A DNA stretch of 64,000 bases from Bacteroidia bacterium (GCA_041391665.1 JAWKNO010000001.1:1860001-1924000); one strand, 5' to 3'; positions 51,689 through 61,911 are shown, numbered from the stretch's first letter. The notes: generated by a model not told the origin, from the letters alone. Numbers and translations: made by a program.

Positions 51689-53629
51689 ATGCAGGAAAAT
51701 ATTCAGATTCACCTGCCCGATGGTTCCGCTAAAACTTATGCAAGCGGCGTAACCGGCGAGGTGATTGCACAGGAAATCAGCGAGGGACTCGCCCGCGTAG
51801 CACTGGCTATTAAGGTCAATGGAAAGGTTGTGGAGCTCAACAGACCCATAACCGAAGATGCAAAGGTTCAAATCCTTACGTGGCATGACCAGGACGGCAA
51901 AGAAACCCTGTGGCATTCCTCCGCTCATATTCTTGCCGAAGCCATCGAATCACTTTACCCCGGCGTAAAACTGGGCATTGGTCCCGCGATTGAGCGTGGT
52001 TTTTATTATGATATCGATTTTGGCGATTATGAGTTTGGTGCCAGCGACTTTGAAAAAATAGAAAATAAATTTTTGGAACTCGCCCGTACCGGCGAAACGT
52101 TTGTGCGCAAAAATGTTTCCCAGGCGGAAGCCAGGGCTCATTATGCAGGTATCGGCAATGAGTATAAAGTCGAACTGATCGACAATCTGGAAGATGGCAA
52201 TATCACCTTTTACTATTCGGGCAATTTTGTGGACCTCTGCCGGGGACCCCATATTCCCAATTCGAAGGTGATCAAAGCGGTAAAAATCCTCAATACCGCC
52301 GGCGCCTACTGGCGCGGAAACGAGAAAAATCCTCAGCTCACCCGTCTGTATGCCATTTCCTTCCCCAAAAAGGCAGAACTTGACGAATACCTCGAATTGC
52401 TCGAAGAGGCCAAAAAACGCGACCATCGCAAAATTGGCAAAGAAATGGGGCTGTTTGCCTTCTCCGAAAGGGTAGGGCTTGGGCTGCCACTCTGGTTGCC
52501 CAAAGGTACCCGGCTGCGCGAGACCCTCATCGACTTTCTGAAAAGAGTACAGGAAAAAGCGGGTTACGAACCCGTTACCACGCCCCATATCGGAAAAAAA
52601 GAATTGTACGTAACTTCCGGCCACTGGGAAAAATACGGTGCCGACAGCTTCCGTCCCATAGATACCCCACAGGAGGGAGAACAGTTTATGCTTAAACCCA
52701 TGAACTGCCCTCACCATTGTGAGATTTACGCGACACGTCCACGCTCTTACCGCGATTTACCCTTGCGATTGGCTGAATTCGGTACGGTGTACCGCTACGA
52801 ACAGCATGGAGAACTGCACGGACTTACCCGCGTACGCGGCTTTACACAGGACGATGCCCATATCTTCTGCCGGCCAGATCAGGTGAAGGAAGAGTTTATC
52901 GCCGTGATCGATATCGTTTTATATATTTTCAGGATACTGGGGTTTGACTTCAAAGCACAGGTTTCGCTTCGGGACCCTAACAATCCGGCAAAATATATTG
53001 GTCCAACCGAGCTATGGGATCAGGCTGAAAATGATATCCGCGAAGCTGCCGCAGAAAGAGGGCTGGAAACCGTGGAAGTAGAAGGAGAAGCCGCATTTTA
53101 CGGACCTAAACTCGACTTCATGATCCGCGACGCGCTCATGCGTGAGTGGCAGTTGGGAACCATTCAGGTGGACTACAATTTGCCGGAACGATTTGGACTG
53201 GAATATATCGGCGCCGACAACGAAAAGCACCGGCCGGTGATGATTCACCGCGCACCCTTTGGTTCGCTCGAAAGATTCACTGCGGTACTGATCGAACACA
53301 CAGCGGGAGACTTTCCCTTATGGCTGGCACCGGTGCAGGCAATTATTTTGCCTATTGCCGAAAAGTTTAATGATGCGGCAGAAAAATTGCGGTTAGAACT
53401 ACGCGATGCAGGGTTTCGTGTCGAAGTGGATGGCCGCAATGAAAAAGTAGGCAGAAAGATTCGCGATGCCGAAGTCGGCAAATTCCCCTATATGCTTATT
53501 TTGGGAGAAAAAGAGATTGCCGAAGGAACTGTTTCCGTAAGAAAACGTAAATCGGGCGACCTGGGATCCATGACAAACAAAGGATTTGAAGAACATCTGA
53601 AAGCAGAAATAACAGAAATGCTTACCTGA
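51689..53629 (+). CDS. thrS: threonine--tRNA ligase
   Basis: A 646-residue class II synthetase: N-terminal TGS domain (IQIHLPDGSAKTYASG), second editing domain with HSSAHILAEAI (H-x3-H) and the later CRGPHIPN, core with LKPMNCPHHCEIY, motif 2 YRYEQHGELHGLTRVRGFTQ and motif 3 near the end (HRAPFGSLERFTAVLIEH), and an anticodon-binding domain. It charges tRNA-Thr and edits Ser-tRNA. Followed by infC after 121 bp. Confidence 0.97.
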   Translation: MQENIQIHLPDGSAKTYASGVTGEVIAQEISEGLARVALAIKVNGKVVELNRPITEDAKVQILTWHDQDGKETLWHSSAHILAEAIESLYPGVKLGIGPAIERGFYYDIDFGDYEFGASDFEKIENKFLELARTGETFVRKNVSQAEARAHYAGIGNEYKVELIDNLEDGNITFYYSGNFVDLCRGPHIPNSKVIKAVKILNTAGAYWRGNEKNPQLTRLYAISFPKKAELDEYLELLEEAKKRDHRKIGKEMGLFAFSERVGLGLPLWLPKGTRLRETLIDFLKRVQEKAGYEPVTTPHIGKKELYVTSGHWEKYGADSFRPIDTPQEGEQFMLKPMNCPHHCEIYATRPRSYRDLPLRLAEFGTVYRYEQHGELHGLTRVRGFTQDDAHIFCRPDQVKEEFIAVIDIVLYIFRILGFDFKAQVSLRDPNNPAKYIGPTELWDQAENDIREAAAERGLETVEVEGEAAFYGPKLDFMIRDALMREWQLGTIQVDYNLPERFGLEYIGADNEKHRPVMIHRAPFGSLERFTAVLIEHTAGDFPLWLAPVQAIILPIAEKFNDAAEKLRLELRDAGFRVEVDGRNEKVGRKIRDAEVGKFPYMLILGEKEIAEGTVSVRKRKSGDLGSMTNKGFEEHLKAEITEMLT

Positions 53630-53750
53630 TTTTCCCAAATTTTGGAAAACATACCCGAACCGTTAGTCTGATTTTGGCTAATTTATCTTTTTTAATTATA
53701 TTCAATTTTAGATTTTTTTATCCGTAAAACTAATTCAAAACGAAACTAAT

Positions 53751-54332
53751 TTGGCGAAAAGAGAACAAAGTGCTAATCCTGTAAGAAAGCGCAACGAAAG
53801 ACCCCACCGAATCAACATGGAAATTCGCGTGCCTGAAGTACGTGTGGTAGGTCTGGATCCTTTCTCAGAAGAACTGGGAGGAAAGGAAGATGGCCTTTAC
53901 AGAACTTCTGAAGCTATTCGTATTGCCCAGGAACTTGGGCTTGATCTTGTAGAAGTTGCCCCTAATGCAGAGCCGCCAGTATGCCGGATTGTGGAGTATT
54001 CCAAATTTCGGTATGAGCAGAAAAAGCGGGAAAAGGCCAATAAGGCCAAACAGCATACCGTGGTGATGAAGGAAATCCGCTTTGGCCCCAATACGGATGA
54101 CCATGACTTTAATTTTAAGGTTCGGCACGCTGAAAAATTTCTCAGCGAAGGAAATAAACTGAAAGCATACGTTCAGTTTCGTGGCCGGAACATTATCTAT
54201 AAAGAGCGTGGAAAAGACGTATTGGATAGATTTTCGGAAGCGCTTGACGAGGTTGCTAAAGTTGAAATGGAACCAAAAATGGAAGGGCGGAGAATGATCA
54301 TGATCATGACGCCTAAAAAGGCTAAAGTCTGA
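53751..54332 (+). CDS. infC: translation initiation factor IF-3
   Basis: A 193-residue protein with RINMEIRVPEVRVVGLD, LDLVEVAPNAEPPVCRIVEY (the IF-3 N-domain signature end), and a C-domain KEIRFGPNTDDHDFNFKVRH. The only plausible start is TTG (no in-frame ATG upstream of RINMEIR), in line with the rare start codons that allow IF-3 to regulate its own synthesis. The usual partners rpmI and rplT do not follow. Confidence 0.95.
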   Translation: MAKREQSANPVRKRNERPHRINMEIRVPEVRVVGLDPFSEELGGKEDGLYRTSEAIRIAQELGLDLVEVAPNAEPPVCRIVEYSKFRYEQKKREKANKAKQHTVVMKEIRFGPNTDDHDFNFKVRHAEKFLSEGNKLKAYVQFRGRNIIYKERGKDVLDRFSEALDEVAKVEMEPKMEGRRMIMIMTPKKAKV

Positions 54333-54358
54333 TCCATTTTTTGGCAAAACAATATAGT

Positions 54359-54384
54359 CCCGACAGAAAGTAATTTCTGCCGGG
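54359..54384. terminator. stem-loop between convergent infC and TPR gene
   Basis: CCCGACAGAAA, loop GTAA, TTTCTGCCGGG: an 11-bp stem with one mismatch, starting 27 bp after infC and directly at the stop of the convergent gene. It probably ends transcription from both sides although neither flank has a long T-run. Confidence 0.55.
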
Positions 54385-54385
54385 C

Positions 54386-55465
54386 TTACTGGTTTTTACC
54401 CACCAGTCTCAAAAATCTTGGATCTGATGTATATGGTTCGTAGGCGGGTTCGAGCAATACATCTACAATGTCATCGTAGTAATATTTCATTGCCAGCTCG
54501 AGGTAATGGAAAAACTGATCATCATCTTCCATCGCCGCATATATTTCTGCCAGGGTTGCATAGGCAATCGACCGTTCACCATCTACAGCCAGTGCATTTT
54601 TTGCATCGATAACTGCCGCTTCATAATTTCCGTTGAGCAAATGGTAATATGCGCGGTTGTTGTATGCCAGCGGATGTGGGGCAATTTCCAGCGCATGGTT
54701 AAAGTCGTCGAGCGCCGCCTCCGCATCTATGGCAATTCGGAGTGCGCCTCTGTCCACATAATAACCCGCCTTATTGGGGGTCATCTCCAGCAATTTGTCA
54801 TATTCTGAAATCGCTCCCGGCGTATCGCCCAATTCCATAAAACACTGGGCACGCCATACATACAGCTCTTCAAGCCGGGGAAGGTAAACCTGTGCTTTTC
54901 CAAAATCCTCTGCCGCAGCCTGAAAGTCGGGGTTATTTTTTCTGAAATAACATACACCGCGCAGCATAAATATTTCTTTGTCTTCCCCCGAATCCAACGC
55001 TTTGGTAAAGTAATGAATCGCCTGGTCGTAAGATTCTTCTCTGGAGAATATTTCCCCCAGACTCTTCAGGGCAAAACCGTTTTTGGGATCTGTTTTCAAC
55101 ACTTCCAGAAAATCATCCTGGGCCTCTTTTGAAAAAGATGCAAACTGACAATTGAGATAAAGTTTTCCTCTGATATTCCTGTAAATAGGATTGTGTGGCT
55201 GAATATCAACCGCCTGATCAAAATCGTCGATGATCTGGCCAAATGTATCGGGCGTGTGGAGGGCATCGCGTTCGCTTTGTGAATACAAAGCCGAACCTCT
55301 GAGCAAATAGACTTCGGCAACTTCTTCCTCATTCAGGAAAAATTCACTTCCATTCTCCTCATACATCCCAATGGCGAGACTCAATTGCTGATAAGCAATT
55401 TCAAAGTCTCTTGCTTCAAAGGATGCTTTGCCCTGAGAAATATATTCTTTGAGTTTAGGCACCAT
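54386..55465 (-). CDS. cytoplasmic TPR-repeat protein
   Basis: A 359-residue protein without a signal peptide, made of about eight tetratricopeptide units (for instance GFALKSLGEIFSREESYDQA, YVWRAQCFMELGDTPGAISE, AYNNRAYYHLLNGNYEAAVI). It serves as a scaffold for protein contacts; no partner is evident. Ends at the shared stem-loop with infC. Confidence 0.8.
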   Translation of the reverse strand: MVPKLKEYISQGKASFEARDFEIAYQQLSLAIGMYEENGSEFFLNEEEVAEVYLLRGSALYSQSERDALHTPDTFGQIIDDFDQAVDIQPHNPIYRNIRGKLYLNCQFASFSKEAQDDFLEVLKTDPKNGFALKSLGEIFSREESYDQAIHYFTKALDSGEDKEIFMLRGVCYFRKNNPDFQAAAEDFGKAQVYLPRLEELYVWRAQCFMELGDTPGAISEYDKLLEMTPNKAGYYVDRGALRIAIDAEAALDDFNHALEIAPHPLAYNNRAYYHLLNGNYEAAVIDAKNALAVDGERSIAYATLAEIYAAMEDDDQFFHYLELAMKYYYDDIVDVLLEPAYEPYTSDPRFLRLVGKNQ

Positions 55466-55534
55466 AAATAAGTACGTTTAGCCGCTTTTTATTTCCTGAA
55501 ACGAAAGCCCTGCAATATAGTTATAAGGGCTCAA

Positions 55535-56215
55535 TTAGTGAAAATCCCGCCACAAATCATTGTCGGGAAGGGGAACCTGAAGGTCAAGTGGCTGTTTGGT
55601 CACAGGATGTGTAAGGGATAGTTTACCTGCGAGGAGCGCAATGGATTTGTCCGAATTGAAGGTCGTTTTTCCGTACTTTACATCTCCAACAATGGTACAG
55701 CCAATACTTGCCAATTGTACCCTGATCTGGTGTCGCCTGCCGGTGAGCGGGTTGATTTCGATTAAGGCTCTTTCTCCAACCGTTTTCAAAACCCTGTAAT
55801 GCAACTCTGCATCCTTTGCATCGTGTACGGGTTTGATATAGGCCCGCATGATGTTTTTGTCTTCCAGTTTTTTGAGATAATGTTTGAGCGTCCCGGCCGG
55901 TATTTCCGGAATACTTTCCGTAATGGCGTAGTAGGTTTTCCGAATACTACGCTGTTGAAAATCTTTGGAAATTCTGGCAGCGGCTTTGGAGGTTTTGGCT
56001 AAAAGCAAAATGCCACCGGTAGGGCGGTCGAGACGGTGAAGCAGGGCAGCATAGACATTCCCCGGCTTATTGTACGTATCTCTTATATAGGCTTTCACCC
56101 AGTCAAACACACTTTCATCTTTCGTTTCATCTTCCTGAGAAGGCATGCCGAATGGTTTGTTTACGGCAATGAGATGATTGTCTTCGAAAATAATTTCCAC
56201 GGATGCTTCGATCAT
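55535..56215 (-). CDS. RluA-family RNA pseudouridine synthase
   Basis: A 226-residue enzyme with the catalytic motif LLHRLDRPTGGILLLAKTSK (Asp in H-R-L-D), followed by INPLTGRRHQIRVQLASIGC typical of the RluA/RluC/RluD family. No S4 domain is present, as in RluA or TruC. It isomerises uridines in rRNA or tRNA; the site is not predictable. It starts 11 bp after panB. Confidence 0.9.
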   Translation of the reverse strand: MIEASVEIIFEDNHLIAVNKPFGMPSQEDETKDESVFDWVKAYIRDTYNKPGNVYAALLHRLDRPTGGILLLAKTSKAAARISKDFQQRSIRKTYYAITESIPEIPAGTLKHYLKKLEDKNIMRAYIKPVHDAKDAELHYRVLKTVGERALIEINPLTGRRHQIRVQLASIGCTIVGDVKYGKTTFNSDKSIALLAGKLSLTHPVTKQPLDLQVPLPDNDLWRDFH

Positions 56216-56226
56216 TTATGGCAAAA

Positions 56227-57045
56227 TCAGTAAGCTTCATCTTCTGTGGGGAAACTTCCGGATTTGACATCGGCTATATAGTTGCCCACAGCATCTTTCA
56301 TCACGTCGTAAAGATTGGCATAACGCCTGAGAAAACGAGGACTAAATTCATTATTTATCCCCAACATATCATGCGTTACCAAAACTTGTCCGTCACATCC
56401 GGGGCCTGCTCCGATACCGATAGTTGGGATCAACAACTTGCTGCTGACATCTGCTGCGAGTGCCTGAGGGATTTTTTCAAGCACAATGGCAAATGAGCCG
56501 GATTCTTCCAGATTTTTTGCATCACTGATCAGATTTTTTGCCTCTTCCGCTTCCCTGGCGCGTACGGTATAGGTGCCAAATTTGTAGATAGACTGTGGGG
56601 TAAGACCCAAATGGCCCATGACGGGAATGCCTGCGCTTACAATTCTTCTAATTGAATGTGCAATAAAAGCGCCACCTTCCATTTTGATGGCGTGCGCCCC
56701 AGACTCTTTCATAATCCGTATGGCACTTTTTAAGGCATTTTTAGAGTCCCCCTGATAATAACCAAAAGGTAAATCAACGACAATCAGTGCTCTCTTCACC
56801 GCTCTTACGACTGCGCTGGCATGATCAATCATCTGTTCCAGCGTGATGGGAAGGGTAGTCTCATGACCATGGATCACGTTTGACGCAGAATCTCCCACCA
56901 GAACAATATCTATTCCGGCATCATCTACTACTCTGGCAAAAGAAAAATCATAGGCAGTAAGCATACTGATTTTCTCTCCATTTTCTTTCATCGCCCGGAG
57001 TACATGAGTGGTGACTCGTTTTATTTCTTTCTTGGAAGCTGACAT
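56227..57045 (-). CDS. panB: 3-methyl-2-oxobutanoate hydroxymethyltransferase
   Basis: About 272 residues: ISMLTAYDFSFARVVDDAGI, DIVLVGDSASNVIHGHETTL (metal-binding D-S), VVDLPFGYY, AHAIKMEGG, PVMGHLGLTPQS and IPTIGIGAGPGCDGQVLVTH are the signature motifs of PanB. It transfers a hydroxymethyl group from methylenetetrahydrofolate to ketoisovalerate, the first step of pantothenate synthesis. Start placed at MSASKKEIKRVTTH. Followed by the pseudouridine synthase. Confidence 0.95.
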   Translation of the reverse strand: MSASKKEIKRVTTHVLRAMKENGEKISMLTAYDFSFARVVDDAGIDIVLVGDSASNVIHGHETTLPITLEQMIDHASAVVRAVKRALIVVDLPFGYYQGDSKNALKSAIRIMKESGAHAIKMEGGAFIAHSIRRIVSAGIPVMGHLGLTPQSIYKFGTYTVRAREAEEAKNLISDAKNLEESGSFAIVLEKIPQALAADVSSKLLIPTIGIGAGPGCDGQVLVTHDMLGINNEFSPRFLRRYANLYDVMKDAVGNYIADVKSGSFPTEDEAY

Positions 57046-57162
57046 TCGCGGTAGTCCTTTCGTTACAATGTGTAATCCAATTAGCAATTTATATCGTGCT
57101 AAATTAGAATATTAATTCCATATTCGCGGAAATCACAGAAATTTGCTTGTATTTTTGCAGTC

Positions 57163-58236
57163 ATGAACAGAATACTCTTAGTAACAGCCGGCATCCTTTA
57201 TTTGTTTATCTCTCTCAATGGATGCTCCACGGAAGTTGATTTAAATGCGCCTCCCAAGGATATATGGGTGGTGTACGGGGTTCTTAACCCGCTGGACAGC
57301 GTTCAATTTATCAGGGTTTCCTCTGGCTATCTGCCTACAGAAAATGCGCTGGATTATGCCCGGATCAATGACCTTAGCGTCAAGGGCCTGAAAGTGGTCC
57401 TCTCCGGAGATGGGAAAGTATATGAGGCTGTCGAAACAGATAGTGTCCTGAAAGAGCCGGAAGATGGAATCTTCTATCCCTTTACTACCCTGTATAAAAT
57501 CCAAACCACGGGTACTGGCGCACTTACTCCCGGAAAAAGATACGACCTGAAAATTACCAAACCCGATAAGGCGGGCTTTGAGCTTTCGTCTTATACTGAG
57601 ATTCCGGCGAATATGACTTTTCAGAATATCAATCCGGTTCCCGGGGGCCCAGGTGGCAGCCAGCGTTGTCTGCGCCGCGCACCACTGGAGGCTGAATATA
57701 AGGTCGAATTTAGCAAAGGTACAGGCTCCGCCTTTGAAATGAGAGCATTTCTGCGATACCAGGTAGATCAGGTCGAGAAAATGGCGGTTTATGGCCCTAC
57801 CCAAATGTTTGATGAAAACTACCGATGCACCAGTTCTGGCGGAAGTTCGATGTGTTACCAGTTTCGGGAAAAGGAAATCCTGGTGTATCTGTACAATGAA
57901 CTCAAACCTGATCCCGGCAAAGTTTTTACTTATGGCGTGAATGACCAGACACGCTGTAATGATAATGCGGCTAATCTTCCGGATGATTTTCGCCTGGAGG
58001 TTACCGCAATGGATCGCTTTCTTGCAAACTACCGCCGCGCAAATGATCCGCGATTTGTTGATCTCAACAGTGTCCGCCCCGAATACTCCAATATCACAGG
58101 TCCCTCTGATGCAGAGGTCATTGGCCTGTTTGGTTCGGTCAACTCTGCCAGTGGAAATGTGCGCCTGAGCGCCTGCGCTGAATATTTATTGAGGCTAAAC
58201 AATGCGCCGCAACCCGCTGAGCCATGCTCCTTGTAA
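57163..58236 (+). CDS. DUF4249 family lipoprotein
   Basis: A 357-residue lipoprotein (LYLFISLNGCSTEVDLNAPP). The stretch DIWVVYGVLNPLDSVQFIRV, beta-rich body and the conserved Cys residues are those of the DUF4249 family, usually found next to TonB receptors in Bacteroidota but alone here. The function is unknown; an extracellular ligand-binding role is assumed in the literature only by context. Confidence 0.85.
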   Translation: MNRILLVTAGILYLFISLNGCSTEVDLNAPPKDIWVVYGVLNPLDSVQFIRVSSGYLPTENALDYARINDLSVKGLKVVLSGDGKVYEAVETDSVLKEPEDGIFYPFTTLYKIQTTGTGALTPGKRYDLKITKPDKAGFELSSYTEIPANMTFQNINPVPGGPGGSQRCLRRAPLEAEYKVEFSKGTGSAFEMRAFLRYQVDQVEKMAVYGPTQMFDENYRCTSSGGSSMCYQFREKEILVYLYNELKPDPGKVFTYGVNDQTRCNDNAANLPDDFRLEVTAMDRFLANYRRANDPRFVDLNSVRPEYSNITGPSDAEVIGLFGSVNSASGNVRLSACAEYLLRLNNAPQPAEPCSL

Positions 58237-58326
58237 GATTGTTTTTGAATATCCTGTAAAAGGCCTTAATTTATGCGGGCATATTCGAAAGTGATATGGT
58301 AATCATAGCTAAACGGGCTAGTTTGT

Positions 58327-58701
58327 ATGCATGAATATAGTGGTAAGCGAATCCTGGTGGTAGAAGATGATGAGGTAAACCTTATGATCGCAGAACATAT
58401 CCTGGGAAAGGCCGGTTATAGTGTTTCTACCGTAAATAATGGCGAAGAAGCCATTGAAATAGTTGGGCGTGAATCGTTTGACCTGATCCTGATGGATATC
58501 GAAATGCCAATTATGGACGGACTGGAGGCCACGCCTATTATCCGAAATCTTGAAAATGGCCGTAGTATTCCCATTGTGGCGCTTACCGCTCACTCCATGC
58601 CTGAAAAGATAGAAGAATTTAAAGGGGCAGGCCTTGATGATTATATTATCAAACCCTTTGATGGTGAAAAATTTAAAGTCATCTCTGACCGATACCTGTG
58701 A
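58327..58701 (+). CDS. stand-alone response regulator receiver protein
   Basis: A 124-residue CheY-like domain: ILVVEDDEVNLMIAEHIL (acidic pair), the phospho-acceptor in FDLILMDIEMPIMDGLEA, the Thr of IPIVALTAHSM and Lys in DDYIIKPFD. No output domain follows. It resembles receivers that act with hybrid histidine kinases; no kinase gene is nearby. Confidence 0.9.
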   Translation: MHEYSGKRILVVEDDEVNLMIAEHILGKAGYSVSTVNNGEEAIEIVGRESFDLILMDIEMPIMDGLEATPIIRNLENGRSIPIVALTAHSMPEKIEEFKGAGLDDYIIKPFDGEKFKVISDRYL

Positions 58702-58877
58702 CCCGTTTCCCTCTCCCCTTAGTTTTATATTCAATCCGCAAACAAACTTTTCGGAAGTACGAATCATGTTCCAGTTTTTCCGGAACTATTTCGACTTCTC
58801 CAAATGGTTTTATGGTATAATAATTTTCCATATATTCGGTGGCGAATCAAAACACCCCAAACTGAAAATCCCTGGCT

Positions 58878-60287
58878 ATGAAAAAGCTATTACTATCAGT
58901 ATTTCTTTCATGTTCTTTATCTCTGGGGGTCGCTCAGGATTTTGTGATCGATACAGTCTTTTTTGAGTTTGATCAATCCTCAATTAAGCCGGAATACAAA
59001 ACCAGACTTGACTCTCTGATGGGCTATTTTACTGCATACCCATCTTATTTTATCCAAATCTTTGGACATACAGATAGCGTCGGAAACGAAACCTATAATC
59101 TGGAACTTTCCCGCGAAAGGGCCCGCGCAGTCGCTTTATACTTTATTGATCAAGGCGTTGACCTCAAAAGGGTTGAATACGAAGGGCTGGGAACTGCCAA
59201 ACCTGCCGCAAGCAACCTTACCTTCGATGGCAGGGTGAAAAACCGTCGGGCGGATGTTGCAGTCGTCGTTTCAAATGAAGTCGTGGCGCCTGTAGCCACC
59301 GGGCCGAAAGATAATGACTCTATGCAAACGGCAGGGCCGGTAGAAATGGCTCCCGTAGTAATCGTAGATACCATTTATTGCGACTATAACCCATTTCTCG
59401 TAAATCCAGACCACAAAACGGTGATCATCGCACCTGAAGGTACCAAAGTGGTTATTCCGCCTAATGCTTTTGATACGGAAGAAGAGGAACTGACTGTGGA
59501 AGTCAACGAGCTTTACTATCGCAGTGATATGATCCTCAATGATATGGGAACCATATCCAAAGATGGCCCCATTGAAGCTGCCGGTATGTTTTACTTTGAT
59601 GTAAAGGCCAACCGCCGGGCTGTAAAACTCAAACCTGGGGTGAAGTTTGAAGCAGAACTTCCCGCTACCCGCCGCGATGCAAATATGGCTGTGTATGAAG
59701 GTTCCGGTGGCAATCGCTCCGCGATTAAGAAACCCAAATTCGTAAAAACTGAAGATGGTGGCGCAGTCGGCTTTACCCCGGTCAATACCTGGACTAAAAT
59801 AAGCCAGGACGAAGTCCAGTATAAAGGAAGAGAAAAAGCCTATACCTTTGAGGTGCCTGAGCCAGGCAGATATGCCATCGGGCGTCCGTTGTACTATTCC
59901 CAGAATACAGATATTGAAGACAACGGATTGGACATCTTCATCAAACTCAAAGGCCGCAGATATGAAAAAACTACCAGCGTGATGATCGTTGGTGAAGTTA
60001 CAAAAACCTATATCCCGGCAAAGAAAAAAGATACCCGCAACTACGAAGCCCGGAAGGTAAAATGGGTTGATGACAAGACAAAACTTATTCTCGTGGCTAT
60101 CCAGTATGATGACCGGGGCAATCCCTGGATTGCTAAAAGGAAATTTGAACCCGGGCAGCTTATTCAGGAAACCAAAAAAGACCGTAAAAGAAAACGCAAA
60201 GCCTTGCCTTCGATCAAAATTACCGTAAAGTTTAGAAAACTGGATAAGGAAAGACTCGAAGAACTGATCACTGAGCTGAACGCCTAG
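58878..60287 (+). CDS. OmpA-domain envelope protein with unusual C-terminal region
   Basis: A 469-residue secreted protein. After the signal (LSVFLSCSLSLGVAQ) comes an OmpA-like peptidoglycan-binding domain (VFFEFDQSSIKPEYKTRLDS; IQIFGHTDSVGNETYNLELS; ERARAVALYF), here N-terminal rather than C-terminal. Residues 160-469 form a beta-rich region (VIIAPEGTKVVIPPNAFDTE) of a type seen in Bacteroidota surface proteins, ending in a very basic tail (KKDRKRKRKALPSIK). Its function is unknown. Convergent overlap of 20 bp with the glycosyltransferase gene. Confidence 0.8.
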   Translation: MKKLLLSVFLSCSLSLGVAQDFVIDTVFFEFDQSSIKPEYKTRLDSLMGYFTAYPSYFIQIFGHTDSVGNETYNLELSRERARAVALYFIDQGVDLKRVEYEGLGTAKPAASNLTFDGRVKNRRADVAVVVSNEVVAPVATGPKDNDSMQTAGPVEMAPVVIVDTIYCDYNPFLVNPDHKTVIIAPEGTKVVIPPNAFDTEEEELTVEVNELYYRSDMILNDMGTISKDGPIEAAGMFYFDVKANRRAVKLKPGVKFEAELPATRRDANMAVYEGSGGNRSAIKKPKFVKTEDGGAVGFTPVNTWTKISQDEVQYKGREKAYTFEVPEPGRYAIGRPLYYSQNTDIEDNGLDIFIKLKGRRYEKTTSVMIVGEVTKTYIPAKKKDTRNYEARKVKWVDDKTKLILVAIQYDDRGNPWIAKRKFEPGQLIQETKKDRKRKRKALPSIKITVKFRKLDKERLEELITELNA

Positions 60288-61896
60288 GCGAACGATATAC
60301 ATCAAAATAAACCCCGGTTTCTATCTTTTCCCAGTGGTCAAGCACGAATCCGGTAATAGAAGACCCGAAAGGCCCGGTATCCCGGGCCTCTTTCATTTTA
60401 TCTTTTTCGATAAAAATAAAGTCAGCCTTTTTTCCCAAATCTGCTTCCATCCATTGTTCGTTTCGCCCACTGTTCATTTCATTGTTGTGCGCCCAATCCG
60501 TCGGAAGTGGATTCTGGCTATTTGTCAGGAAATTTGCCAATGGATATGCCGGTAAAACCGAAAACTGTCCGCCATATTTTTGACTGAGTTGTTGCAACTC
60601 CGAGGTTTTTAAATAAAAATCATCTCCGGTATAAATCCATCCAAAGTGCGGAAAAACCTCTGCCAGCAGGTAATTCATCTGATCGCGGGGAGCATCCCGG
60701 TAAGGATATTGATAAAGAATGGCAAATATCCATATAAGCACAACCAGGATAATGCTATAAAAATACCGCGGTACAGTAAAGCCAAATTCTTCATACAAAC
60801 CATAGATCACGCCAAATAATATCGGTGTAAAACAGAGCATATTGTTGGCATATCCCCAACTGATACCTGTGCACCATGAAAGCAGGAGAAATACAATCAG
60901 TAACGCAAAAGCCCGTCGGTTTACCCAGAAACCTTTGACCGCAACCCCCGCCGCAATGAGAAAAAACGCTTGACTGAATCCGTATGACGGGCCTGTATAA
61001 ATATGAAATCTCAGCGTGCGGTAAATATGTAACCCCAATAAACTGAAGAATACAAGTCCAAAGATAATGGCTGGAAGATATCTTCGGTCATACAGTCCCT
61101 GTGCCCGCCAGACGATGAGAAGCGGAACCACAATCAGGAGAAACGGCTTGACATAACGAATCAATCCAACGGACAATAGGTCTTCCAGCGTGGTGGCGCC
61201 TGTTGTCTGCTGCCAAAACAGCAATAACCAGCCCGGTTCGGCCAGCAAAATCAAACCGATACTTACAGACAGAAAAATCGCAGTAAGAGCGGATACCTGC
61301 AGGAGTACCTTTTTTCCTTTCAAAAATCCCAACAGAAAAAAACCTGCCGGAATCATGGGATAAAACCCCTGTTTGCATAAGCCGGATAAGAATATAAAAA
61401 TGATACCAAGGAAAAGCTGGAAAGTATTTTTACCCCGGCAAATCCGGTTGATTCCCAGTGATGCAAAAAATATCCCATCGACAGTATGCCAGGGCATCGG
61501 CGGAAAGTTGTGTACGGAGCAGATGAAGGCGATGAATGCAAAAGTTCCCGGAGAAAGCCCGATTTCCTTAAAATCAAAATATGACTCCAGGCTTCTTGTT
61601 ATCCAGTAACTACTGAGGCTGATAAAAAAATAGAATAAAAACCTTTCGAAGGTAATGACCCATTCTGAAGGAAAAATCAGCATCGGAATGGCATGGAGAT
61701 AAATACTGACCGGCGGGCGCACGTAAATAAAATCGCGATAAGGAATCTCTCCATTGACAATTCGCCAGGAAAGCGCCTGGATGAAGCCCTGGTCTGTGTC
61801 GCAAAATCCATACAGACCAAATGCCAGAAAAGCTGCTACCGGTAGCAACAGGCAAGTCAGCAACATTCGATCCGGACGTGAAGGATTTGTGTTCAT
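60268..61896 (-). CDS. GT39-like polytopic glycosyltransferase/mannosyltransferase
   Basis: A 542-residue membrane protein with about eleven spans. Near the N-terminus, CDTDQGFIQALSWRIVNGEI then PYRDFIYVRPPVSIYLHAIP matches the dolichyl-phosphate-mannose-protein mannosyltransferase-like (GT39/PMT) superfamily, with acidic residues in the first periplasmic loop. It would use a lipid-linked sugar as donor. The acceptor is not known. It lies 15 bp after the LptF/G gene on the same strand. Confidence 0.75.
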   Translation of the reverse strand: MNTNPSRPDRMLLTCLLLPVAAFLAFGLYGFCDTDQGFIQALSWRIVNGEIPYRDFIYVRPPVSIYLHAIPMLIFPSEWVITFERFLFYFFISLSSYWITRSLESYFDFKEIGLSPGTFAFIAFICSVHNFPPMPWHTVDGIFFASLGINRICRGKNTFQLFLGIIFIFLSGLCKQGFYPMIPAGFFLLGFLKGKKVLLQVSALTAIFLSVSIGLILLAEPGWLLLFWQQTTGATTLEDLLSVGLIRYVKPFLLIVVPLLIVWRAQGLYDRRYLPAIIFGLVFFSLLGLHIYRTLRFHIYTGPSYGFSQAFFLIAAGVAVKGFWVNRRAFALLIVFLLLSWCTGISWGYANNMLCFTPILFGVIYGLYEEFGFTVPRYFYSIILVVLIWIFAILYQYPYRDAPRDQMNYLLAEVFPHFGWIYTGDDFYLKTSELQQLSQKYGGQFSVLPAYPLANFLTNSQNPLPTDWAHNNEMNSGRNEQWMEADLGKKADFIFIEKDKMKEARDTGPFGSSITGFVLDHWEKIETGVYFDVYRSPRRSAQ

Positions 61897-61911
61897 ACAG
61901 GTTTAGGCCCA

